A stretch of DNA of 64,000 bases from Wocania_A sp965224845 (GTDB lineage Bacteria; Bacteroidota; Bacteroidia; Flavobacteriales; Flavobacteriaceae), in the NCBI GenBank assembly GCA_965224845.1, contig CBDDAJ010000015.1, forward strand, positions 682,001 to 746,000. The letters run 5' to 3'. Position 1 is the first letter of the stretch; every line of letters begins with the position of its first letter. Below are positions 25,691 to 34,733 of this stretch, piece by piece. The notes under the pieces are model-generated. The model made no database searches and was not told the DNA's origin. It saw only the letters and a program-made list of their open reading frames with translations. The translations under genes were made by a program, and so were the position numbers.

Positions 25691-26694
25691 TACTCTGATG
25701 CTTTTAAAGCAGTCTTTATTTTTTCTTCTAGCTCGTCCATGAGTTCGGGATTGTCTTTAATAATTGCTTTTACTGCATCTCGACCTTGTCCAAGTTTAGT
25801 ATCGTCATAACTAAACCAGGAACCACTCTTTTTAACGACTTCATGTTCTACAGCTATATCTAAGATCTCTCCAACTTTGCTTACACCTTCACCATACATA
25901 ATATCAAATTCTGCTAATTTAAAAGGCGGAGCTACTTTATTTTTTACAACTTTAACACGGGTTTTATTACCCAAAACAGAACCATTGCTATCTTTAATTT
26001 GGGTAGAACGTCTAATATCTAATCGAACCGAAGCATAAAATTTTAAGGCATTACCACCCGTGGTTGTTTCTGGGTTACCAAACATCACTCCAATTTTTTC
26101 ACGTAATTGGTTAATAAAAATGACGGTACAGTTGGTTTTGCTTATCGACCCGGTAAGTTTTCTTAAAGCTTGAGACATTAAACGCGCATGTAAACCCATT
26201 TTTGAATCTCCCATTTCGCCTTCAATCTCACTTTTAGGAGTTAATGCAGCGACAGAATCTACCACAACAATATCGATAGCACCAGATCGAATTAAATTAT
26301 CGGCAATTTCAAGTGCCTGTTCTCCATTGTCCGGTTGAGAAATAATTAAATTGTCAATATCAACTCCTAATTTTTCAGCATAAAACCTGTCAAAAGCATG
26401 TTCTGCATCAATAAATGCTGCAATACCACCAGCCTTTTGTGCTTCAGCAATGGCATGTAATGTTAAAGTCGTTTTTCCAGATGATTCAGGACCGTAGATT
26501 TCAATAACACGCCCTCGCGGATAACCACCAACCCCCAGGGCAATATCTAAGCCTAAAGACCCAGATGGAATAGCATCAACATCTTCAACAGCTGCATCAC
26601 TCATTTTCATTACAGTTCCTTTACCATAGGCTTTGTCTAATTTATCTAAAGTAAGTTTTAGTGCTTTTAATTTTGCTTCTTTTTCGTTGCTCAT
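25690..26694 (-). CDS. recA: recombinase RecA
   Basis: 334 aa from ATG 26694 (MSNEKEAKLKALKLTLDKL); the frame is open 23 codons further upstream but that is not the family's start. Walker A is GPESSGKTTL and Walker B VVVDSVAAL; loop L1 (EGEMGDSKMGLHARLMSQALR), the QLREKIGVMFGNPETTTGG segment of loop L2 and the C-terminal domain are complete. RecA carries out strand exchange and SOS induction. The C-terminal tail is shorter and less acidic than in E. coli (ALKASE). Confidence 0.98.
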   Translation of the reverse strand: MSNEKEAKLKALKLTLDKLDKAYGKGTVMKMSDAAVEDVDAIPSGSLGLDIALGVGGYPRGRVIEIYGPESSGKTTLTLHAIAEAQKAGGIAAFIDAEHAFDRFYAEKLGVDIDNLIISQPDNGEQALEIADNLIRSGAIDIVVVDSVAALTPKSEIEGEMGDSKMGLHARLMSQALRKLTGSISKTNCTVIFINQLREKIGVMFGNPETTTGGNALKFYASVRLDIRRSTQIKDSNGSVLGNKTRVKVVKNKVAPPFKLAEFDIMYGEGVSKVGEILDIAVEHEVVKKSGSWFSYDDTKLGQGRDAVKAIIKDNPELMDELEEKIKTALKASE

Positions 26695-26868
26695 TTCTAT
26701 ATTTTTTTCTGAAGTAATAGCAGCTAAAATACTATAACTTTTATCAGAATACAATTTTATCACGCAACCTTTTTAAACATTTTGCATCTACTAATAAATA
26801 CAGGAAAATTTTTGCTATGAAATTTACCTACAATGGTTTGAATATAGAACTAACTCGAACTATTTTAT

Positions 26869-26900
26869 AAGCACTTTAATTCAATTAAAGTGCTTTTTTT
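26869..26900 (+). terminator. plus-strand terminator with no annotated gene before it
   Basis: AAGCACTTTAATT (26869-26881) and AATTAAAGTGCTT (26883-26895) are perfectly complementary, followed by five more T. The nearest annotated gene upstream (recA) is on the other strand, so the transcript it ends would be a short one holding only the 17-codon frame. Confidence 0.75.
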
Positions 26901-26933
26901 ATACTATTTACAAGCTCTATTCTTTAAAAATTG

Positions 26934-26941
26934 TACTTTTG
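26934..26941 (+). promoter_or_regulatory. -7 box of the trhO operon
   Basis: TACTTTTG fits TAnnTTTG and lies 62 bp before the trhO ATG. The -33 element is weak (TTTAC about 23 bp upstream). Confidence 0.5.
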
Positions 26942-27003
26942 CGCTTTAAAATATTTCTTTAATCCGCTTCATGCGGCTTTAACCTTAAAAACATTAGTAT
27001 AGC

Positions 27004-28077
27004 ATGCAACTGTACAATAAATTAAGCGCTAAAGAAAGAGCCGAATTAATCGATAAAGCAGGAAAAAATCGATTAACGCTTTCTTTTTACCAATACGCTA
27101 AAATCAGCAATCCTCAAGAGTTTAGAGATCAATTATTTATTACTTGGAACAACTTAGATGTTTTAGGTAGAATTTATGTGGCGCAAGAAGGCATTAATGG
27201 TCAGTTGTCTCTACCGGCTGATCGTTTTAATGCTTTTAAATCGCATTTAGATACAATAGATTTTTTAAAAGGAATACGTTTAAATGTTGCTGTAGAACAA
27301 AACAATAAATCGTTTTTAAAACTTAAAGTAAAAGTTCGGGATAAGATCGTTGCCGACGGTTTAAATGATGATACTTTTGATGTTACTAATAAAGGAGTTC
27401 ATGTAGACGCAAGCACGTTTAATAAACTTATTGAAGATGATAAAACGGTGTTGGTAGATATGCGAAATCATTACGAGAGCGAAATAGGCCATTTTAAAAA
27501 TGCAGTTACTCCTGATGTAGATACTTTTAGAGAATCGTTAGATATTATTGAAGACGATTTAAAAGCTCATAAGGCAGATAAAAACCTGGTGATGTATTGC
27601 ACAGGAGGTATTCGTTGTGAAAAGGCAAGTGCTTATTTTAAGCATAAAGGGTTTAAAAATGTATATCAGTTAGAAGGAGGAATTATTGAATATACCCGGC
27701 AAGTAAACGAAAACAATTTAGAGAATAAGTTTATTGGGAAGAATTTTGTTTTTGATGAACGAAGAGCCGAAAAAATTAGTGACGATATAATTGCTTGTTG
27801 CCACCAATGTGGAAAGCCAGCCGATGTACATACCAATTGTGCTAACGATGCTTGCCATTTATTATTTATTCAATGTGACGCATGTAAACGCGATATGAAT
27901 AATTGTTGTTCAACAAATTGTAAAGAAATACATGCCTTACCTTACGAAGAACAAAAAGCACTTCGTAAAGGGCAGAGTAATAGTAATGATATATTTAAAA
28001 AAGGACGAGCAGATCATTTGCCGTTTAAAAAAGATTTAAGAAACATTTTTGAGACCCTAAAAGCCAAAAAAAAATAA
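27004..28077 (+). CDS. trhO: tRNA uridine(34) hydroxylase, rhodanese family
   Basis: 357 aa. TrhO (YceA) makes 5-hydroxyuridine at position 34 of tRNAs using oxygen. The order is the family's: N-terminal ferredoxin-like domain (ISNPQEFRDQL, VAQEGINGQLS), rhodanese domain with active-site Cys199 in MYCTGGIRCEKAS, and a C-terminal cysteine-rich region (CCHQCGKPADVHTNCANDAC, then CDACKRDMNNCCSTNC) that probably binds metal. Eight bases separate it from the U32 gene, whose E. coli homologue TrhP gives the same modification by an oxygen-independent route. Confidence 0.93.
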   Translation: MQLYNKLSAKERAELIDKAGKNRLTLSFYQYAKISNPQEFRDQLFITWNNLDVLGRIYVAQEGINGQLSLPADRFNAFKSHLDTIDFLKGIRLNVAVEQNNKSFLKLKVKVRDKIVADGLNDDTFDVTNKGVHVDASTFNKLIEDDKTVLVDMRNHYESEIGHFKNAVTPDVDTFRESLDIIEDDLKAHKADKNLVMYCTGGIRCEKASAYFKHKGFKNVYQLEGGIIEYTRQVNENNLENKFIGKNFVFDERRAEKISDDIIACCHQCGKPADVHTNCANDACHLLFIQCDACKRDMNNCCSTNCKEIHALPYEEQKALRKGQSNSNDIFKKGRADHLPFKKDLRNIFETLKAKKK

Positions 28078-28085
28078 AATCGACT

Positions 28086-29330
28086 ATGCATAAAATAGAA
28101 CTAATGGCACCGGCGGGAAACTTTGAATCCCTTCAAGCAGCTTTAGATAATGGAGCAGATTCGGTTTACTTTGGAGTAGAACAATTAAATATGCGCGCCA
28201 GAGCATCTATTAATTTTACATTGGATGATTTACCAGAAATTTCAAAGCGATGTAAAGCAAAAAATGTTCGTACATACCTTACGTTAAATACCATTATTTA
28301 CGACCATGATTTGTCAATAATAAAAACCCTGATAAATAAGGCGAAACAATCAGGCATTACGGCTGTTATAGCCATGGATCAGGCCGTTATTATGGCGGCA
28401 AGAGAAGCTGGGGTAGAGGTGCATATTTCAACTCAAATAAATATTACTAATATTGAAACCGTAAAGTTTTATGCTATGTTTGCCGATACTATGGTGTTGA
28501 GTCGCGAACTAAGCTTACGTCAAGTAAAAAAAATAACCGAGCAAATAGAAAAAGAACAAATAAAAGGGCCGTCAGGAAAGCTAGTTGAAATTGAAATTTT
28601 TGGTCATGGTGCATTATGTATGGCGATTTCCGGTAAGTGTTATATGAGCTTGCATTCGCAAAATTCATCAGCCAACAGAGGAGCCTGTAAACAAAATTGC
28701 CGAAAAAAATATACGGTTGTAGATCAAGAAACAGGCTTTGAAATGGAACTTGATAACGAATATATTATGTCTCCAAAAGACTTATGTACCATTGATTTTT
28801 TAGACGATGTAGTGGATGCAGGAATTAAAGTTTTAAAAATTGAAGGACGAGGTCGTGCTCCAGAATATGTCGCTAAAGTTATTAAATGTTACCGCGAAGC
28901 TATTGATAGTATTGCCGAAGGAACATACAGTAAAGACGAAGTTGTTTCTTGGATGCAAACACTCGAAACGGTTTATAATAGAGGGTTTTGGAGCGGGTAC
29001 TATTTAGGTCAGAAATTAGGAGAATGGAGTAAAGGTTCTGGCTCTCATGCTACCCAAAAGAAAGTATATATAGGCAAAGGTGTTCACTTTTTCCCAAAAG
29101 CTAAAATAGGCGAATTTAAGATTGAAGCTTACGATGTGGCTATTGGTGATACTATTTTAATTACTGGAGCAACCACCGGAGCTCAAGAACTGGAGGTTAC
29201 AGAAATGTTAGTTAACGATGAAAAATTAGAAAAAGGCACAAAAGGAGATTCTGTCACTATACCATTGCCTTTTAGAATTCGTCAATCGGACAAACTTTAT
29301 AAAATTGTAGAACATAAAGTTGAAGCTTAA
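28086..29330 (+). CDS. trhP: peptidase U32 family protein, probable tRNA hydroxylation protein TrhP
   Basis: 414 aa. A TIM-barrel-like N-terminal part (LMAPAGNFESLQAALDNGAD, a family hallmark) contains the four cysteines expected to hold an iron-sulfur cluster: ALCMAISGKC and RGACKQNC. U32 proteins such as TrhP (YegQ) and RlhA act in prephenate-dependent hydroxylation of RNA; true peptidase activity is doubtful. The C-terminal beta domain (VYIGKGVHFFPKAKIGEFKI) completes the normal length. TrhP rather than RlhA is inferred from the adjacent trhO and ferredoxin genes. Confidence 0.85.
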   Translation: MHKIELMAPAGNFESLQAALDNGADSVYFGVEQLNMRARASINFTLDDLPEISKRCKAKNVRTYLTLNTIIYDHDLSIIKTLINKAKQSGITAVIAMDQAVIMAAREAGVEVHISTQINITNIETVKFYAMFADTMVLSRELSLRQVKKITEQIEKEQIKGPSGKLVEIEIFGHGALCMAISGKCYMSLHSQNSSANRGACKQNCRKKYTVVDQETGFEMELDNEYIMSPKDLCTIDFLDDVVDAGIKVLKIEGRGRAPEYVAKVIKCYREAIDSIAEGTYSKDEVVSWMQTLETVYNRGFWSGYYLGQKLGEWSKGSGSHATQKKVYIGKGVHFFPKAKIGEFKIEAYDVAIGDTILITGATTGAQELEVTEMLVNDEKLEKGTKGDSVTIPLPFRIRQSDKLYKIVEHKVEA

Positions 29331-29561
29331 ATGGTAGTTGTTACTTTACAACGCGATAAGTGTATTGGCTGTAATTATTGTGTAGAGCTGGCAGCGAGTC
29401 AGTTTCAAATGTCGAAAAAAGATGGAAAAACCGTTTTACTCCAATCAAAAGAAAAGAAAGGATTTTTTACAGTAAAATCTAATGACGAAACTATTTTAGA
29501 CAATTGCGAAAAAGCGGCCAAAGCTTGTCCTGTTAACATTATTAGTGTAAAAAGCGTTTAA
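29331..29561 (+). CDS. small ferredoxin, single 4Fe-4S cluster
   Basis: 76 aa, beginning at the base after the U32 stop. The cluster ligands are CIGCNYC near the N-terminus and the lone CP in AKACPVNII near the C-terminus, the pattern of monocluster ferredoxins. The tight fusion to the U32 gene suggests that it donates electrons or helps assemble the cluster for that RNA-modifying protein; this is inference. Confidence 0.88.
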   Translation: MVVVTLQRDKCIGCNYCVELAASQFQMSKKDGKTVLLQSKEKKGFFTVKSNDETILDNCEKAAKACPVNIISVKSV

Positions 29562-29651
29562 AAATTTATGCAAAACAATTGTTTTAGTACAATTAAAACG
29601 CTCAACTTTTAAAGTCAGTATAATAATTATATCTTTACCTCGAGAAGTATC

Positions 29652-29672
29652 TTTTGAAACGATGTTTCAAAA
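29652..29672. repeat. perfect inverted repeat upstream of ricT
   Basis: TTTTGAAAC (29652-29660), spacer GAT, GTTTCAAAA (29664-29672). It lies about 105 bp before the ricT start and could be an operator or an RNA hairpin. Confidence 0.5.
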
Positions 29673-29775
29673 ATCTACTTTAAAATTGTCATTCTCGTGT
29701 ATATGGGAATCTAAATGAATTATAAACCTTCATTCGTAATAATCTAATTATTAGCGAATTCAACATATAAAATAT

Positions 29776-30963
29776 ATGGCTTGTAACAGTTGTTCAACTG
29801 GAAAAGACGGTCAACCAAAAGGATGCAAAAATAATGGTACCTGCGGAACAGATAGTTGTAATAAATTAACTGTTTTTGATTGGCTTGCAAATATGTCACT
29901 TCCTAACGGTGAAAAACCATTCAACTGGATTGAAGTTCGTTTTAAGAACGGGCGAAAAAATTACTATAAAAACACCGAAAATTTAACTTTAAGTATTGGC
30001 GATATTGTGGCAACTCAAGCGCAATCTGGTCATGATATTGGTATGGTTACCCTTGCGGGAGAATTGGTACGTGTTCAAATGAAACGTAAAAACATCTCAA
30101 CTGAGGGTGATGATATTTTAAAAATATACAGAAAAGCAAGTCAAAAAGATATTGATATTTGGCAAAAAGCGCGCGACAGGGAAGAGCCAATGAAAGTTAA
30201 AGCACGGCAGTTTGCTATTGATTTGAGGCTGCAAATGAAAATTTCAGATATCGAATTTCAAGGCGATGCCAGCAAAGCAACATTTTATTATACTGCAGAA
30301 GAACGTGTAGATTTTAGAGAGCTTATAAAAGTTTTTGCCCGCGAGTTTAGAACACGTATAGAAATGAAACAAGTAGGTTTTAGACAAGAGGCAGCCAGAC
30401 TTGGGGGTATTGGATCTTGTGGGCGCGAATTGTGTTGTTCTACCTGGTTAACAGATTTTCGTTCGGTAAGCACATCGGCAGCACGCTATCAGCAATTATC
30501 TTTAAACCCTCAAAAGTTAGCAGGACAATGCGGGAAGTTAAAATGCTGTTTAAATTATGAATTAGACACTTATTTAGATGCCTTAAAAGATTTTCCTAAA
30601 ACAGATATTAAGCTTAAAACCGAAAAAGGGATTGCCGTTTGCCAGAAAACCGATATTTTTAAAGGACATATGTGGTATGCTTACGAAGGGGAATGGATGA
30701 ATTGGCATAAAATAACTACAACTCAAGCCAACGAAATTATAGAAGCCAATAAAAAAAATAAAAGAATTGCAAGCCTTGAAGAATATGCTTCAGATCTTAT
30801 TGAAGATACTAAAACAGAATTTGAAAACGTTGTAGGACAGGATAGTTTAACACGTTTTGATAGTCCAAAACGCTATAACAAACGTAAAAACAATAAGAAC
30901 AGAAACAATAGAAACAGAAAAAACAAAAGAAAACCTCAAAAAAATAAAAATGAAGCTAAGTAA
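29776..30963 (+). CDS. ricT: PSP1/RicT-family iron-sulfur protein
   Basis: 395 aa. The PSP1 core carries the cysteine pairs GSCGRELCC and GQCGKLKCC, and the N-terminus adds a further cluster of cysteines (MACNSCS, GCKNNGTCGTDSC). In Bacillus, RicT (YaaT) with RicA and RicF forms an Fe-S complex that steers RNase Y and affects sporulation and biofilm; no RicA or RicF is near here. The C-terminal 60 residues are Lys/Asn/Arg-rich and low in complexity. It overlaps gldH by 14 bp, so it is coupled to a gliding gene. Confidence 0.85.
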   Translation: MACNSCSTGKDGQPKGCKNNGTCGTDSCNKLTVFDWLANMSLPNGEKPFNWIEVRFKNGRKNYYKNTENLTLSIGDIVATQAQSGHDIGMVTLAGELVRVQMKRKNISTEGDDILKIYRKASQKDIDIWQKARDREEPMKVKARQFAIDLRLQMKISDIEFQGDASKATFYYTAEERVDFRELIKVFAREFRTRIEMKQVGFRQEAARLGGIGSCGRELCCSTWLTDFRSVSTSAARYQQLSLNPQKLAGQCGKLKCCLNYELDTYLDALKDFPKTDIKLKTEKGIAVCQKTDIFKGHMWYAYEGEWMNWHKITTTQANEIIEANKKNKRIASLEEYASDLIEDTKTEFENVVGQDSLTRFDSPKRYNKRKNNKNRNNRNRKNKRKPQKNKNEAK

Positions 30964-31444
30964 TGTGTTATTATTTTGTTTAGTTTTTGCTCTTGTTTTG
31001 GTGTCATGCGATTCAAATCGCGTATTCGATACCTATAAATCTGTTCCAAGCTCATGGCATAAAGACAGCATTATAAGCTTTAAGGTGAATCCGCCAGATT
31101 CCACAAAGGCATATAATTTGTTTGTTAATTTACGAAACACGAACGATTATAAATTTAACAATCTGTTTTTAATAGTCGAGATGGTTTTTCCTCATGGGAA
31201 AACAATAAAGGATACTTTAGAATATAGGATGGCAGACCCAAACGGAAAACTTTTGGGTACAGGAATGTCTGGTGTTAAAGAAAATAAGCTGTGGTATAAA
31301 GAGCAAGTTGTTTTTAAGGAAACAGGAGCATATACTGTTAACATTCAGCATGCCATGAGAGAAAACGGAAAGGTTAATGGTGTTATAGAGCTTGATGGTA
31401 TAACAGATATAGGTTTTAGAATAGAAAAAACCCAAAACGATTAA
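30950..31444 (+). CDS. gldH: gliding motility lipoprotein GldH
   Basis: 164 aa from ATG 30950 inside the end of ricT. The signal ends in lipobox VLVSC (Cys20), followed by DSNRVFDTYKSVPSSWHKDS, which I recognise as the start of mature GldH. GldH is a lipoprotein required for gliding and for surface adhesin function in F. johnsoniae. The ricT-gldH-PBP1A order is the one known from flavobacteria. The rest is a beta sandwich without catalytic motifs. Confidence 0.92.
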   Translation: MKLSNVLLFCLVFALVLVSCDSNRVFDTYKSVPSSWHKDSIISFKVNPPDSTKAYNLFVNLRNTNDYKFNNLFLIVEMVFPHGKTIKDTLEYRMADPNGKLLGTGMSGVKENKLWYKEQVVFKETGAYTVNIQHAMRENGKVNGVIELDGITDIGFRIEKTQND

Positions 31445-31470
31445 TGGCTCTTCGAGTAATTTTATCACAC

Positions 31471-31512
31471 TCAGCAGTGGTTACTGAGCGTAGTCAAAGT
31501 AAGTCGAAGTGA
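31471..31512. repeat. REP-like element between gldH and PBP1A
   Basis: ACTCAGCAGTGG, TTACTGAGCGTAGTC, AAAGTAAGTCGAAGTGA: the wording matches the element at 6309-6345. A short intergenic palindromic family is likely. Confidence 0.5.
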
Positions 31513-31553
31513 TTTAAGAATAGTATCGAGACGTATTTAATATTCAAAATTAA

Positions 31554-33905
31554 ATGGCAAAAACAAAATCAAAAAAAGAATCAAAAAGCATACAAGATTT
31601 TTCGAAGTACATTCGTTGGTTTTGGATGTTATTTTCAGGAGGCGTTCTGGCAGTAATCCTTGTGTTTCTAACGGCTTCATGGGGGTGGCTTGGTGAAATG
31701 CCAGACCACACACAATTGGAGAATCTCAAATCCAATTTAGCAACCGAAATTATTTCTTCAGATGGAGTAACCTTAGGGAAGTTTTATTTTAATGATAACA
31801 GAACTCCTGTTAACTATGGTGATTTATCACCACATTTGGTTGATGCCTTAATAGCTACGGAAGATGAACGATTTCATGAGCATGCCGGGATTGATGCCAG
31901 AGGAACATTAAGGGCAGCCGTTTTTTTGGGTAATAAAGGAGGAGCAAGTACAATTACTCAGCAATTGGCAAAATTGTTTTTTACAAAAAAAGCATCGGGT
32001 AATATTATTAAAAGGGTTTTCCAAAAAACTAAAGAATGGGTAATAGCAACGCGATTAGAACGTCAATATACCAAAGAAGAAATTATGACGCAGTATTTTA
32101 ATAAATACGATTTTGGTAATAATGGCGATGGTATTCGCAGTGCTTCACGTATTTATTTTAATAAAGAGCCTATTGACTTAGAAATAAAAGAAGCGGCTAT
32201 GTTGGTTGGTATGTTTGTTAATTCATCTTTATATAATCCAAGAAGGAATCCTGTAGGTGTAAAAAACAGACGAAATCTGGTATTATACCAAATGTTCAGG
32301 AATGGATACATAACAGAAACGGTTAAAGATTCACTTCAAAAAACCGAGTTAGATTTAAATTATACGCCGCAATCACATCGTGATGGAATTGCTACCTATT
32401 TTAGAGGATATCTTTCTGGTTTTATGAAAGATTGGATAAAAAAGAATCCAAAACCAGATGGTACGAAATGGAGTTTATATAACGACGGACTAAAGATTTA
32501 TACAACTATCGATTCGCGTATGCAGAAATATGCGGAAGATGCTGTGCAACGACATATGCCAAGGTTACAAGCAGAGTTTTTTCATCAAAACACGCCTGAA
32601 AGAAACCCTACTGCGCCGTTTTTAGAGTTAACACGAGGCGCTATTGATACGCTAATGCTTAGATCAATGAGACGAGGAAAGCGATGGAATCATTTAAAAT
32701 ACGATTTAAAAAAATCTAATAAAGAAATAGAAGCATCGTTTTATAAGCCAGTGCAAATGACTGTATTTGAATGGAAAGACGGAAAGCCTTCAGAGAAAGA
32801 CACCATTATGAAGCCTATTGATTCGATGCGTTATTACAAATCGTTTTTGCGCCCGGGAATGATGTCTATGAACCCACAAACGGGTCATGTAAAAGCCTGG
32901 GTTGGAGGCATGAATTACAGGCATTTTCAATACGATATGGTAAAACAAGGAAAACGTCAAATAGGTTCAACTTTTAAACCATTCGTATATGCAACTGCAA
33001 TTGATCAATTGCATAAATCGCCATGTGATAAATACCCGGACACTCCATATTGTATAGAAGCAAACAAGCATGGAAACCCTGAGCCATGGTGTCCTAAAAA
33101 CTCTAATGGAGATAGTGACTATGGAGGAAAAAGAACTTTAAAAAATGCTTTAGCAAATTCTGTTAATACTATTACAGCAAGACTTATTGATGAGGTAGGC
33201 CCACAAACTGTTGTAGATTTGGCAAAAAAATTAGGAATTGAATCTGAAATTTTACCAGTACCGGCAATTGCTTTAGGAGTTCCAGAAATTAGCGTTTATG
33301 AAATGGTTGGAGCCTATTCCACTTTTGCTAATAAAGGGGTGTATACAAAACCAGTTATGGTGACTAGTATTGAAGATAAAAATGGTACTATTTTATACCA
33401 GTTTACCCCAGAAACTAATGATGTGTTAAGTGAAGAAACCGCGTATGTAACTGTAAAACTTATGGAAGGGGTTACGCAATCGGGTTCAGGAGTTCGTTTA
33501 AGAACAAAGGGAGCAGATGCTTATAGAGCAGATTTCAGAGAAGTAGTAACTGGTTATCCTTACGAATTTAAAAACCCTATAGCAGGAAAAACAGGAACCA
33601 CTCAAAACCAAAGTGATGGCTGGTTTATGGGAATGGTACCTAATTTGGTTACTGGCGTATGGGTAGGTGGAGAAGAAAGATCAGTACATTTTAAAACTAC
33701 TAAATATGGGCAAGGAGCAGCAATGGCTTTGCCTATTTGGGGACTATATATGAAAAGCTGTTATGCAGATAAAGATTTAAATATTTCAAAAGAAGACTTT
33801 GAAGCACCAGAAAACCTTTCTATAATAGTTGACTGTTCTAAGGTTAAAGATGAAACGAATACAGATGATGGAAGTGATGATATACCTGATGATCTGGATT
33901 TCTAA
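31554..33905 (+). CDS. class A penicillin-binding protein (PBP1A), bifunctional peptidoglycan synthase
   Basis: 783 aa. A basic cytoplasmic tail and one membrane helix (about 27-47) lead to the GT51 glycosyltransferase domain with catalytic Glu103 in ATEDERFHEHAGID and GASTITQQLAKLFF. The transpeptidase has the acyl serine Ser472 in GSTFKPF, SVN in ALANSVNTIT, and KTG in AGKTGTTQN. It polymerises and crosslinks peptidoglycan in the periplasm. The C-terminus is acidic (DDGSDDIPDDLDF). A terminator follows the stop. Confidence 0.96.
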   Translation: MAKTKSKKESKSIQDFSKYIRWFWMLFSGGVLAVILVFLTASWGWLGEMPDHTQLENLKSNLATEIISSDGVTLGKFYFNDNRTPVNYGDLSPHLVDALIATEDERFHEHAGIDARGTLRAAVFLGNKGGASTITQQLAKLFFTKKASGNIIKRVFQKTKEWVIATRLERQYTKEEIMTQYFNKYDFGNNGDGIRSASRIYFNKEPIDLEIKEAAMLVGMFVNSSLYNPRRNPVGVKNRRNLVLYQMFRNGYITETVKDSLQKTELDLNYTPQSHRDGIATYFRGYLSGFMKDWIKKNPKPDGTKWSLYNDGLKIYTTIDSRMQKYAEDAVQRHMPRLQAEFFHQNTPERNPTAPFLELTRGAIDTLMLRSMRRGKRWNHLKYDLKKSNKEIEASFYKPVQMTVFEWKDGKPSEKDTIMKPIDSMRYYKSFLRPGMMSMNPQTGHVKAWVGGMNYRHFQYDMVKQGKRQIGSTFKPFVYATAIDQLHKSPCDKYPDTPYCIEANKHGNPEPWCPKNSNGDSDYGGKRTLKNALANSVNTITARLIDEVGPQTVVDLAKKLGIESEILPVPAIALGVPEISVYEMVGAYSTFANKGVYTKPVMVTSIEDKNGTILYQFTPETNDVLSEETAYVTVKLMEGVTQSGSGVRLRTKGADAYRADFREVVTGYPYEFKNPIAGKTGTTQNQSDGWFMGMVPNLVTGVWVGGEERSVHFKTTKYGQGAAMALPIWGLYMKSCYADKDLNISKEDFEAPENLSIIVDCSKVKDETNTDDGSDDIPDDLDF

Positions 33906-33933
33906 TGCGTTAGCTTATTATATCTTAATAAAT

Positions 33934-33966
33934 AAAAAACCATTCTTTTTTAGAATGGTTTTTTAT
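33934..33966 (+). terminator. terminator after PBP1A
   Basis: AAAAAACCATTCT (33934-33946), five-T loop, AGAATGGTTTTTT (33952-33964). A strong hairpin with a T-run 28 bp after the stop codon. Confidence 0.9.
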
Positions 33967-34028
33967 TTGATAAAATTTTGATGTAATTATTCAATTATTC
34001 GTAATTTTATACAGCAAAAATTTAGATA

Positions 34029-34733
34029 ATGATCAATAAAAAAGTAGCTAACGTTCAAGAGGCTCTCCAAGGCGTAAAAGATAATATGACTTTAATGCTT
34101 GGCGGTTTTGGATTAAGTGGAATTCCCGAAAATGCCATTGCTGAATTGGTTAAGCGTGGTGTTAAAGGATTAACCTGTATTTCTAATAATGCAGGAGTTG
34201 ATGATTTTGGGTTGGGCTTATTGCTTCAAGAGCGTCAAATAAAAAAAATGGTATCTTCTTATGTGGGAGAAAATGATGAGTTTGAACGTCAGATGCTTTC
34301 AGGAGAATTGGATGTAGAGCTTATTCCGCAAGGCACATTAGCAGAACGTTGTCGCGCAGCACAAGCAGGATTTCCTGCTATTTATACGCCTGCAGGATTT
34401 GGAACAGAGGTGGCCGAAGGCAAAGAAACCAGAGCGTTTAATGGTAAAATGTATGTTTTAGAATATGCTTTTGATGCCGATTTTGCTTTTGTAAAAGCAT
34501 GGAAAGGCGATGAAGCCGGAAATTTAATTTTCAAGGGAACAGCTAGAAATTTTAACCCCAATATGTGTGGCGCAGCAAAAATAACTGTAGCCGAAGTAGA
34601 AGAATTAGTACCTTTAGGTAGTTTAGACCCTAATCAAATACACATTCCTGGAATCTTTGTACAGCGTATTTTTCAAGGAGAGACTTACGAAAAACGCATT
34701 GAACAACGAACTGTAAGACAAAGGAGTACTTAA
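34029..34733 (+). CDS. scoA: 3-oxoacid CoA-transferase subunit A
   Basis: 234 aa. Subunit A of the enzyme that moves CoA from succinyl-CoA to acetoacetate. The family's GGFGLSGIPENAI loop, LTCISNNAGVDDFGLG and the TPAGFGTEVAEGKETR block are intact. The cytoplasmic enzyme needs subunit B, whose gene follows 128 bp away; that gap contains heptamer repeats, where closely packed scoA and scoB would be expected. Confidence 0.95.
   Translation: MINKKVANVQEALQGVKDNMTLMLGGFGLSGIPENAIAELVKRGVKGLTCISNNAGVDDFGLGLLLQERQIKKMVSSYVGENDEFERQMLSGELDVELIPQGTLAERCRAAQAGFPAIYTPAGFGTEVAEGKETRAFNGKMYVLEYAFDADFAFVKAWKGDEAGNLIFKGTARNFNPNMCGAAKITVAEVEELVPLGSLDPNQIHIPGIFVQRIFQGETYEKRIEQRTVRQRST

Larger units (their letters stand above)
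26695..27003. other. intergenic region between recA and trhO
   Basis: About 309 bp between divergent genes. It holds the recA leader, a 17-codon reading frame on the plus strand (ATG 26817 to stop 26870, MKFTYNGLNIELTRTIL), a strong hairpin with a T-tract directly after it (26869-26900) and a TAnnTTTG box (26934-26941) for trhO. Confidence 0.6.

Noticed and set aside
28086..29330. U32 protein as a secreted collagenase
   Set aside because: It has no signal peptide, the four cysteines are those of the RNA-hydroxylation group, and it is linked to trhO and a ferredoxin.
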